Assembly: GCA_947627055.1 (NCBI GenBank)
Contig: CANQUS010000004.1
Span: forward strand, 1 to 64,000
Direction: 5' to 3'
From: an uncultured Clostridia bacterium
GTDB lineage: Bacteria > Bacillota > Clostridia > Oscillospirales > Acutalibacteraceae
Length of the DNA stretch: 64,000 bases
Positions 27,160 to 34,890 of this stretch are shown in pieces (position 1 is the first letter of the stretch; each line of letters opens with the position of its first letter). Below the pieces are notes generated by a model. The model saw only the letters and a list, made by a program, of their open reading frames with translations, was not told where the DNA came from and made no database searches. A program made the translations under genes and the position numbers.

Positions 27160-30100
27160 ATGAAAATTAAAAAAATTCTTGCATTTTCACTTTCGGTATT
27201 ATTGTCAATTTCCTGCTTTACAGTATTACCGAGCCTTTACTACGACCGACTCAGCGCTAAAGCCGCTGAGGACCTCGGAAAAAGGTATTTTTACGACCAG
27301 CTTACAGATGAATCCAAGGTTTTCTACGACGCAATGGAAACGATGTACAACGACGGCATTTTCAAGACCGGTAAAGACGATTTTGATATGTCAAAGAAAC
27401 TTTTGAGTCAGGAGCAGATACGAGGATATGCAGATGGAAACTCCAATCTTTTAAACGTATATAGCGCGGCGAGAGATGCTTTCTATTTTGATCATCCCGA
27501 TGTGTTCTATGTTGACTTTTCAAACCTCTCATACCGTGTAACCTTGGGTAATGACGGTTATCATCTCTATCTCGGAACAGGGAGATATGACAACTATTAT
27601 ACTAAGGGCTTCACAAGTGAGGATGAAGTCAATGCTGCTGTAGATGAGTACAACGCCGCTCTGGCAGATGTTGTAAATCAGGCAACTGCTGTGACAGCAG
27701 TTGAGGGTGAGAACCTTACTGCAAAGCAAGTAACCTTTGTGCATGACTATCTGACAAAACACACATCATATCGTCTGGAGGATGTATGTACACCCGATAA
27801 TGTCGGATTCATTCGTACATCCTATGGCAGCCTTGTAAAGCAGGAGGGCGTGTGTGAGTCATATACAAGAGCATTTAAGTCGATAATGGATCAGCTTGGC
27901 ATTCCCTGCGTTATGGTTCAGGGCGTTTATCGTCATAACGAAAATGTAACAGAGCTTCATATCTGGGATTATGTTCAGATTGATAATAAGTGGTATGCTG
28001 TAGATGCTACCATGGACGATCCGGTAAACAACAAATATGATACACTTGGCGTTGACGGCTATGAAAATCAGGAATACCTTATGGTAGGTGAAACTACTAT
28101 GAGCGTACACCATATTTCATCGGGCATTCTTTCAGAGGCAAATTATCAGTTTCAGTATCCTGTTCTTGAGATTGATGACTACGGTGTTGAACGTACAAAC
28201 TACACCAACGGTCTTGAGGTTCGCTATAACAAGGATGGCGTAAACAGCGATGGTGAAAAGTCCGGAGAATATTGGGTAAGCTTCAAGGGTATGGGCTACA
28301 ACGAGGCCGCAAAGCAAGGTTATTACATTATCTGCCGTTTCTATCAGGTAAACAGCGAAACAAATGAGTGGGAGACTAAAGACTGGTACTATGCATATCC
28401 CGACCCCCTGCTGTACGAAGGCAACCCTGATTTCTATGATACACCGACGGAACTTTATATGAATCTCCCTCAGGTTGAATATATCGAATTTGGTGTTACT
28501 ACACTTGCTCCCAGCAAACAGGTATTTGGTGGTGTAGAGATTATCGATTATACGTATTACGGAGATCCTATCCTTATGGAAGCAACCACAGGTATGCTCC
28601 ATAATCCTTCGGGGACGTACGTTGCTCCCCCTTACATTAAAAAATCATCTCCCAGTCAGACAGGTCGTCTCACCATAGGTACAGGCGCATATCATGTAGA
28701 GCTTGTTTATGACGATGTCCTTGTTAAAACCGGAACAGAGGAGATTGGGCTTAATGTGGATTGCCTACAGTATGAAAACGGGGTTCGCGTCCACAATGAA
28801 TCAGGCATCAAATACAGCAAAATCGAAAACTTTGAGTGGGACGGCGAAAGCACAGTAACCTTCGATTTCACACCAAGTGAAATGTGGGAGGATGACAGCG
28901 TACTCTATGAATTTGGTCTTACAGGTCTTGTAGGTAAAAAGAGCAGCAAGGAGCCAATTAAGGCTGAATATGTATGTTCACATCCGTGTGCTGTCTGTGC
29001 ATACAGGAGTCAGGGATTTAATTGGAATGTATTCGGTCAGCCTGCTTTGATGGAAAACCTCGATGTCAATACTCAGAATTGGGAAACAGATGACGGTCAG
29101 GGAATTGCCGATGCTCTCAAGCATAGAATGGCACTTGTTGTCACATCTCCGAACGGACCCGAGCAAAAAGAGATCGATCAGGCAATTACAGACTCTTCAA
29201 ATGTTGATAAAGATAAGCTGCTTAAGACAGAAACCTATAATATAAACCTTACAGTTTGCAAAAAGCAGGTAATTAACACCGGCGAGGCAGTAAGAATCAG
29301 TCTTGGCTTCCCCGAGGGCTACGGTCCTGATGATGAGGGTGTTACCTTCAAGGCCTACCACTTCTCAAAGGATGAAACAGGCAAGATTATAAGCGTTGAA
29401 GAGATACCCTGTGTTATTACTAAGTACGGACTTCTCGTATACTGCACATCATTCAGCCCATTTGTTATTGCTGCTGTTGAGGATGACAATACAGAACCCG
29501 CAACGGACAGAACAGTTATTCTCTCCAATACTGAGGGCGGAGATGTCGCAGGTATAGAAAGCATGGAAACTCTCAAAGATGGCGATGCAAAAACTGTCAC
29601 TGTCACCGCTGCCGAAGGATATGCTATTGACTCTATTTCATACGCAGGAAGCTATCTTGAAATAAAAGATAACAAGTCAATGACATTTGATGTTAAGTAC
29701 GAAGATCTCAGCGACGGAACAAACATTATTGACGTTACATTTGCAGCCGCTGCTGTTATCGAAAAAGAAGAAGAAAGAAATGAAGTCCCTGTTGTTATCG
29801 AGGCAGCTCCCGCAGAGGTAAGTATTCCACAAAGCAAGACAGTTCAAATAGGCAGTGAGCTTGTTATTCACCCTTCTGTAAGTGATGGCGAGCAGACATA
29901 TCAGTGGTATAAGGATGGAACTGCTGTCGTAGGTCAAACAAGCAGGAATCTAAGAATTGAGAATGCGACCGAAGAAGATGCAGGCGAATATACATTGACT
30001 GTTACTAATTTCCTTGGTTCTACAAGTGCAGAGTCAACAAGCAACGTATGTACAGTAAGCGTAACTGCTGACGAGCCAAGTGACGAGCCGAGCGATGAAC

Positions 30101-30882
30101 CGAGTGACGAGCCGAGCGATGAACCAAGCGACGAGCCGAGCGATGAACCAAGCGATGAGCCGAGCGATGAACCCAGTGACGAGCCGAGCGACGAGCCAAG
30201 CGACGAGCCGAGCGATGAGCCAAGCGATGAGCCGAGCGATGAACCCAGCGACGAGCCGAGCGACGAGCCAAGCGACGAGCCGAGCGATGAACCAAGCGAT
30301 GAGCCGAGCGATGGACCAAGCGATGATATAACTCTTAAAGATGATGATACACAAATCACTGTTGTTGGTTTGATTCCGAAGGATGCCGCACTCATGGTTA
30401 TACCGCTTGATGTTAATAACAAGCCTGATGTTCTTGCTTCATTCGATATTAGTCTTGTAAACAGTGCAAATGATACTGTTCAGCCTAATGGAACAATTAC
30501 AATATCTATCCCGTTTGATGAGGAAGGATGTACTGTAATGTGGGTTCAGGATGATGGAACAAAAACAGATATGAATGCGGAATATATAGATGGCAGCTAT
30601 GTTTTCACAACAAATCACCTTTCAGTATATCAACTGGTCAAGAGTGCTGACGAGCCTAATGGAGGCTCAGGCGACACAGAAACTTCGTCAGACAACAACG
30701 GATCAAGTACAAATCCGAGCAACAGCCAGGGCAGTGAAACTGACAATAATTCCGATAACAGCAATACAAACACAGAGCTTCCCGCTACGGGCGATAATAC
30801 GTTTATGGTGCTTCTGCTAGTTTTGACCATGGTCAGCTGTGGTGTGTTGTTTCTTATTTCAAGGAAAAAGAATAATGATTAA
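27160..30882 (+). CDS. LPATG-anchored surface protein with transglutaminase-like and Ig domains
   Basis: 1240 residues; GGAGG before the ATG. In order: signal peptide (1-~36), a helical region, a transglutaminase-like core with the triad Cys232 (EGVCESY), His267 (ELHIWDY), Asp282 (AVDATMDD), a long beta-rich middle, an Ig-like domain (QTYQWYKDGTAVVG ... EEDAGEYTLTVTN, ~905-960), 21 DEPS-type repeats (971-1054), a beta domain, a Ser/Asn linker and the sorting signal LPATGD at 1207 with a helix and KKNND. Sortase should link it to the wall. Whether the triad acts as transglutaminase or protease is open. It is transcribed divergently from corA. Confidence 0.88.
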   Translation: MKIKKILAFSLSVLLSISCFTVLPSLYYDRLSAKAAEDLGKRYFYDQLTDESKVFYDAMETMYNDGIFKTGKDDFDMSKKLLSQEQIRGYADGNSNLLNVYSAARDAFYFDHPDVFYVDFSNLSYRVTLGNDGYHLYLGTGRYDNYYTKGFTSEDEVNAAVDEYNAALADVVNQATAVTAVEGENLTAKQVTFVHDYLTKHTSYRLEDVCTPDNVGFIRTSYGSLVKQEGVCESYTRAFKSIMDQLGIPCVMVQGVYRHNENVTELHIWDYVQIDNKWYAVDATMDDPVNNKYDTLGVDGYENQEYLMVGETTMSVHHISSGILSEANYQFQYPVLEIDDYGVERTNYTNGLEVRYNKDGVNSDGEKSGEYWVSFKGMGYNEAAKQGYYIICRFYQVNSETNEWETKDWYYAYPDPLLYEGNPDFYDTPTELYMNLPQVEYIEFGVTTLAPSKQVFGGVEIIDYTYYGDPILMEATTGMLHNPSGTYVAPPYIKKSSPSQTGRLTIGTGAYHVELVYDDVLVKTGTEEIGLNVDCLQYENGVRVHNESGIKYSKIENFEWDGESTVTFDFTPSEMWEDDSVLYEFGLTGLVGKKSSKEPIKAEYVCSHPCAVCAYRSQGFNWNVFGQPALMENLDVNTQNWETDDGQGIADALKHRMALVVTSPNGPEQKEIDQAITDSSNVDKDKLLKTETYNINLTVCKKQVINTGEAVRISLGFPEGYGPDDEGVTFKAYHFSKDETGKIISVEEIPCVITKYGLLVYCTSFSPFVIAAVEDDNTEPATDRTVILSNTEGGDVAGIESMETLKDGDAKTVTVTAAEGYAIDSISYAGSYLEIKDNKSMTFDVKYEDLSDGTNIIDVTFAAAAVIEKEEERNEVPVVIEAAPAEVSIPQSKTVQIGSELVIHPSVSDGEQTYQWYKDGTAVVGQTSRNLRIENATEEDAGEYTLTVTNFLGSTSAESTSNVCTVSVTADEPSDEPSDEPSDEPSDEPSDEPSDEPSDEPSDEPSDEPSDEPSDEPSDEPSDEPSDEPSDEPSDEPSDEPSDEPSDEPSDGPSDDITLKDDDTQITVVGLIPKDAALMVIPLDVNNKPDVLASFDISLVNSANDTVQPNGTITISIPFDEEGCTVMWVQDDGTKTDMNAEYIDGSYVFTTNHLSVYQLVKSADEPNGGSGDTETSSDNNGSSTNPSNSQGSETDNNSDNSNTNTELPATGDNTFMVLLLVLTMVSCGVLFLISRKKNND
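30070..30321 (+). repeat. 21 tandem 12-bp repeats (DEPS)
   Basis: Twelve-base units encoding Asp-Glu-Pro-Ser, 20 exact at the protein level and a final DGPS. They form an extended acidic stalk in the LPATG protein; synonymous variation shows old units mixed with recent duplications. Confidence 0.95.
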
Positions 30883-31150
30883 GTGAATAAAATTCTTAAT
30901 TTTTTAAATCTGCACTTGAAATCCTGCGATTGTCAGCAAATGTGTAAATTGTTTTTTGAGCATAACGGGCTGTAATAAAACGTGGAAGCGTACGATTGTT
31001 AAAAATACAATCTACTGTATGTTCATCAAATAATCGCAAATTTTCTTATTTAATAATTCTTGTCTGAACTACATCTTTTATTGAAAGCTATATTTCGACG
31101 AGAGCTTGATTAAAGAAATACGTTTTTGTAAAATTCGTTAATGCGCAAAT

Positions 31151-31197
31151 AAAGGAGTTTGAAAAAGCGAAAACGCTTTTTTCAAACTCCTTTTTTG
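31151..31197. terminator. Terminator hairpin downstream of the LPATG gene
   Basis: AAAGGAGTTTGAAAAAGCG pairs with CGCTTTTTTCAAACTCCTTT; T-rich on both outer sides, so it can serve both strands. The gap 30883-31449 otherwise holds only further hairpins and no gene. Confidence 0.75.
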
Positions 31198-31329
31198 ACT
31201 CTATTTCAATATTTAGCGTACTACCTCTTTTATAGCGTATAAGTATAGGGCTATCGTTAATGAGATAGTCAGGCGTAATAAGCGTGAGCTGTATTTCTGG
31301 CAAACGCTTAAAATTAAATAAACATAAAG

Positions 31330-31370
31330 AAAAAGCTGTATCTGCACGGTTGTGCGGGTACAGCTTTTCA
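31330..31370. terminator. Hairpin, probable terminator
   Basis: AAAAGCTGTATCTGCAC pairs with GTGCGGGTACAGCTTTT around a short loop. Confidence 0.6.
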
Positions 31371-31404
31371 GCTTTTAAGGTTAAAGTTGTATAATAAAAT
31401 CATG

Positions 31405-31439
31405 TAAAAAACCGCTCAAACGCTATGTTTAAGCGGTTC
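31405..31439 (-). terminator. Terminator of the tRNA-Gln/tRNA-Pro transcript
   Basis: On the minus strand AACCGCTTAAAC pairs with GTTTGAGCGGTT and a T run follows, just downstream of tRNA-Pro. Confidence 0.75.
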
Positions 31440-31449
31440 TTTAAATATA

Positions 31450-31526
31450 TGGTCGAGGTGACTGGATTCGAACCAGCGGCCTCTACGTCCCGAACGTAGC
31501 GCTCCACCAAGCTGAGCTACACCTCG
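31450..31526 (-). tRNA. tRNA-Pro (CGG anticodon)
   Basis: 77 nt including an encoded CCA. Acceptor CGAGGTG pairs with CACCTCG; D arm AGCTC..GAGC; anticodon stem CTACG/CGTAG with loop TTCGGGA (anticodon CGG, reads CCG); T arm CTGG-TTCGAATC-CAG. Confidence 0.96.
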
Positions 31527-31565
31527 TTTAATGAAGCCCCGCTCGAATAAATAGCGGGGCTTTTA

Positions 31566-31639
31566 TGGCTGCGGAACTAGGATTCGAACCCAGACAAACA
31601 GAGTCAGAGTCTGCTGTGCTACCATTACACAATTCCGCA
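31566..31639 (-). tRNA. tRNA-Gln (CTG anticodon)
   Basis: 74 nt including CCA. Acceptor TGCGGAA pairs with TTCCGCA; anticodon stem GCAGA/TCTGT with loop CTCTGAC (anticodon CTG, reads CAG); T arm TGGG-TTCGAATC-CTA. It lies 40 bp upstream of tRNA-Pro and is likely co-transcribed with it. Confidence 0.95.
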
Positions 31640-31739
31640 AAGTAACTATTGCTGTCACATGACAACATAATCTATTATACTCGCTTTTTTAAAAAAGTCA
31701 ATACCTTTTTTAAAAAAATTTGAAGTAATTTCCATATTG

Positions 31740-31982
31740 TAAACTCCACTGTTGAATTTGCAATGGAATTTAGTCAGGGAAAATGAGGACCAGACTATGA
31801 ATAACGAAAAGAAAAATAATCACATGACCCATGGCGACCGCATTGAAATTCAAGAATGTCTAAGCAAAGGAATGACGTTCAGCAAATCGCCAAGCGTATC
31901 GGAAAAGTCCCGACGACGCTATCAAAGGAAGCCAAGCTGCACGGACAAACGTACAAAAACAGCCTCACAAAGACAGGCGAAT
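31740..31982 (+). pseudogene. 5' remnant of a second IS30-family element
   Basis: The left part resembles the 5' end of the intact IS30 element (tip-like GTAAACTCCACTGTTGAATT, then the transposase start at 31797). The frame gives MTHGDRIEIQECLSKGMTF, then shifts: the continuation QQIAKRIGKVPTTLSKEAKLHGQ is in another frame. It stops at about 31982, where a different gene fragment begins on the other strand. So only about the first 60 codons of the transposase remain. Confidence 0.85.
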
Positions 31983-32083
31983 GCTGTTCCGGCAGGCTGA
32001 GCGGCACAGATACGTTCATTTTCAGCGAACATGGAAACGATCTTTTGATATGTTTCTTCGTTGTGCTTATGTAGATCGACCAT
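31983..32083 (-). pseudogene. N-terminal stub of a helicase-like gene
   Basis: ATG at 32083 with GGAAAGGA before it gives MVDLHKHNEETYQKIV, then MFAENERICAAQPAGT, where the P-loop should continue as GKS; at that point the IS30 remnant begins. This is the N-terminal pattern of DEAD/SNF2-like helicases carried on conjugative elements. Only about 33 codons are left. Confidence 0.6.
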
Positions 32084-32107
32084 GACTGCACCGTCCTTTC
32101 CGGATAT

Positions 32108-32198
32108 TTACTGTTTATGATCGCCGCGATTGGAATCCCCGGATGCTATACATATCGCCATAATGAATGTACCCATGATTGCACCGAAGCAAAAACAA
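32108..32198 (-). pseudogene. Remnant of a DUF3789-like small membrane protein
   Basis: Minus-strand frame CFCFGAIMGTFIMAICIASG then DSNRGDHKQ and TAA at 32108-32110, closed upstream by TAG. It matches the short DUF3789 pattern (hydrophobic helix, GxxMGT.., CIASG) found just upstream of helicase genes in integrative conjugative elements; the helicase stub indeed follows 25 bp on. Truncated at the N-terminus. Confidence 0.5.
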
Positions 32199-32211
32199 AG
32201 CTACTTTCAAA

Positions 32212-33528
32212 TTATTCGATATTACTGTCTTTTATATTATTTAAACTGAAAGGCGGTAAATTATCTGTAAGAGATTTATCATGCAGAATATCCCATATAT
32301 CGACGCACTTTACCCCTTTGAGTACATGAGTTTTTGTGTCATGAACATTACATGAAATCACGAAATCACTCTGTTGAACCTTGGTAAATTCTTCGTCAGT
32401 GAGAAGTTGTAATTTTGATTTATTACTAAGGAAAATTATATTTACTCCGTAGGTTAATGCAGCTTTTTAAAAAATATCTCCCGCTTTGCACGATGAAGCT
32501 AAAACAGCAATATTTTTTCCTCTAAGACTTAATACAAATGGCAAGAATATGGATTTTTTATCAAGTGTATCCATCATAACCTCAAAGCAAAAATTCATGG
32601 CATTCTTGGCATAGCGATGACCATTATTTTTCTTTTTGATCCAATTCTGCATTTGTGGTGAAGACATAATCATTTGTTCTCTCAGCATTTTATATTTCTC
32701 GCTGTAGGAGTTCCTCAAGTTTTCTAATCTATACATTTCTTCATCAGATGATAATTTTTCACGACAGATAATATCAATCGCCTGAAGAGCATAGTCATAA
32801 TATTCCTGTGTATAATGCATAGGAGCCGGCTTTAAATGATGGTTCTCATCTCCCAGAACATTTTCAGGAAAATATATTATGTGACAACCTTTCAATATTT
32901 CCTTGGAATACTTGAAACACTTATCCAACCAAATGTTCTGATTTTTTGCTTTTACAGTAGTTGAATCTTGGAAATTTGACATTAAATAATTATCAAGATT
33001 CACCTTTTCAAATACATTTTTAACTTCTACAAGAATAATTTTATCAACAGGATATACTTCAAGAATCTTTGAAAAATATTCTTGCAATCTGTTTCTCAAT
33101 TCCTCATCAGGCATAAAATCAAATGGTTTTATACCAGAAATTTTGGGGATCATCCCTTCTTTATCCAAAGTTTCAAATATGCTCTTATATCCCCCATAAT
33201 ATAGTTGTCCATTATAAAGCTGAATATAATCTGTTCTAAGTAAACCTACATCGACAAGAATGTAATCAGATTTTTCGTCTAATACCCAACCCATACTCTT
33301 TTTTGTTATATCCATAAACACATTACGTCGAGTAAAGTTTGGCTGAATACCTACTGTAACATTTAAATATTTTTCGTAATCCATATCATATGGCTCATCT
33401 TTGATATAAAGAGGAGCAAATGAGGAGGAATATTTTTTTATTTTGTAGCCTCCGTCATTTTTGTGTAAACCAAATGTATCCCGTAAAACACAGACTCCGG
33501 CTATGTTAATGCTTATTTGTTCTGACAT
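32212..33528 (-). pseudogene. DUF6270 family protein split by an in-frame TAA
   Basis: ATG at 33528 follows TAGGAG; the upstream TTG is rejected. The frame runs 353 codons with DUF6270 features: the opening INIAGVCVLRDTF in place of the usual GSCVTRD, a central YILVDVGLLRTDY, and ENVLGDENHHLKPAPMHYT near the end. It stops at TAA (32469-32467) after CKAGDIF, but the same frame then reads on through KAALTYGVNIIFLSNKSK and about 80 more codons to TAA at 32212-32214. The extension includes VISCNVHDTKTHVLKG. DUF6270 proteins occur in capsule and teichoic loci and look like SGNH-type modifiers. The 353-residue part may still be made. It is the last gene of the glycan operon. Confidence 0.75.
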
Positions 33529-33701
33529 TTTAACACTCCTATCATTGTCCTGATTCCGCAAAGCTCGAATTATGTAAGACAGTATAAGACACTAATATTT
33601 CAGGCTTTGCAGCACATTTTATGTATGTGATTTATTTCACCTGTCGGGTGAGATCCTAAAGCACACGAAAACATTTGTATGTCAATGCTGCTGCGTACTT
33701 T

Positions 33702-33803
33702 TTAAAAGATTGTGATTTGTGAAGTCTGCGAAATTAGGATCGTCTTATAAAGTTCTTCTTCAAGAAACTCTATTCTTTTTTCTAATTCTTCAATTGTAGA
33801 CAT
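33702..33803 (-). CDS. 33-residue coiled-coil ORF
   Basis: ATG at 33803 follows GGGAGAG, a good ribosome site, and the ORF begins 13 bp after the oxidoreductase stop. The protein starts MSTIEELEKRIEFLEEELYK, a heptad pattern. Its position inside the glycan operon and its ribosome site favour a real gene, but it could also be the remaining start of a larger one, since the next 140 bp before DUF6270 look empty. Confidence 0.5.
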   Translation of the reverse strand: MSTIEELEKRIEFLEEELYKTILISQTSQITIF

Positions 33804-33816
33804 ATCATTCTCTCCC

Positions 33817-34869
33817 TTAATCCAAATTATCCCAGTCAAAAATCACACCAAATGGAAATTCATTATCATTTAGCAGCTGATCATACACCGATGACGCATC
33901 TTTAGGTGAAACAAATTCTGATATCATACTCTTTGTATCAAGACGTTTATCAGAAATTAACTGTAGAACCGTTGATAAATCTCGTTTTGATGTCCAGTTT
34001 CCGGGATAAGAATTAAACTGTGGACGTGTTTGACCGTGAACTCCGATTATATTGACACCACGTGTATGAACATATTTATAGAAATCCACAGGCAGGGTCA
34101 TTACACGATTACAGCCATTCAAAACAACCCTCGCATTTTTTGCTGTAATCTCAAGACTTTGAAACAATCCACTTTCTGAGCCTGATGTTTCGATTACAAC
34201 ATTTGCGCCGTGTATTATAGTTCTTTTGTCAGTTATTGAGTATATTTTCCCTGTCAAATCAGGTTCATCAGGCGAAAAAACGTAATCCGCACCGAATTGT
34301 GCTGCTTTTTCTCGTCGTTTAGCACGATTACCAATTGCTATAACTGGTAATGCACCTCCAATGCGTGCGAATTGGACACCAAATAAACCCAGCATTCCTA
34401 ATCCTACTATAACTACTGATTCGCCTATTTCAAGTCGTGCTCTGCGAATAGCAGCCAACGGAAAACTTGCGACCTTGGCAAATACCGCTTCCTCAAAAGA
34501 AACAGTATCAGGTATTTTTACTACATTGTGAACGTCTTTGACAATAACACTGGAATGTCCACCATATTCTACAAATACTCGATCGCCCTGTTTTATAGAT
34601 TTTACAGAACTACCAATCTTCGTTACTGTTCCTACTGCCGAATATCCCACATTGGCAGGAAATATATGGGAAGTATTCTCAGAACCTGAAAGATACGCTT
34701 TTTCCGTTCCGTTAGATATCAGTGAATATGTTGTTTTTATTTTAATTTCTGATGGCTTCAAAGTTCTGACGTTCAATGATGCAAACTTTACTTTGCCAAC
34801 CTCTGTAAAGAGGATTTGTGAGCCTGTTTCCTGATTTCCATTAGAGTATTTATTCCTTAATTCTCCCAA
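33817..34869 (-). CDS. MDR-family (alcohol dehydrogenase-like) oxidoreductase
   Basis: 350 residues from TTG 34869 with GAGG upstream; no ATG fits. N-terminal GroES-like domain (NGTEKAYLSGSE, NVGYSAVGTV, GDRVFVEYGGHS) and Rossmann domain (ESVVIVGLGMLGLFGVQFARIGG, then VIETSGS). The structural four-cysteine zinc site of classical ADHs is not seen. It resembles the zinc-less "bi-domain oxidoreductase" group found in polysaccharide loci, where it likely oxidises or reduces a sugar or its modification with NAD(P)H. It starts 21 bp after the pyruvyltransferase-MenD fusion, so it is in the same operon. Confidence 0.8.
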   Translation of the reverse strand: MGELRNKYSNGNQETGSQILFTEVGKVKFASLNVRTLKPSEIKIKTTYSLISNGTEKAYLSGSENTSHIFPANVGYSAVGTVTKIGSSVKSIKQGDRVFVEYGGHSSVIVKDVHNVVKIPDTVSFEEAVFAKVASFPLAAIRRARLEIGESVVIVGLGMLGLFGVQFARIGGALPVIAIGNRAKRREKAAQFGADYVFSPDEPDLTGKIYSITDKRTIIHGANVVIETSGSESGLFQSLEITAKNARVVLNGCNRVMTLPVDFYKYVHTRGVNIIGVHGQTRPQFNSYPGNWTSKRDLSTVLQLISDKRLDTKSMISEFVSPKDASSVYDQLLNDNEFPFGVIFDWDNLD

Positions 34870-34890
34870 TGTCTTATACCTCTATTCGGT

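Noticed and set aside
30070-30321. CRISPR array
   Set aside because: The units are 12 bp, direct and contiguous without spacers, and they code for DEPS. No other repeat-spacer pattern or cas gene is present.
29934-30422. Long minus-strand and other-frame ORFs across the DEPS repeats
   Set aside because: They are shadows of a 12-bp repeat, which stays open in several frames; they lack ribosome sites and natural composition.
31450-31639. tRNA genes as integration site of the island
   Set aside because: The 3' ends of both tRNAs face away from the mobile debris and no duplicated tRNA end is seen near the integrase.
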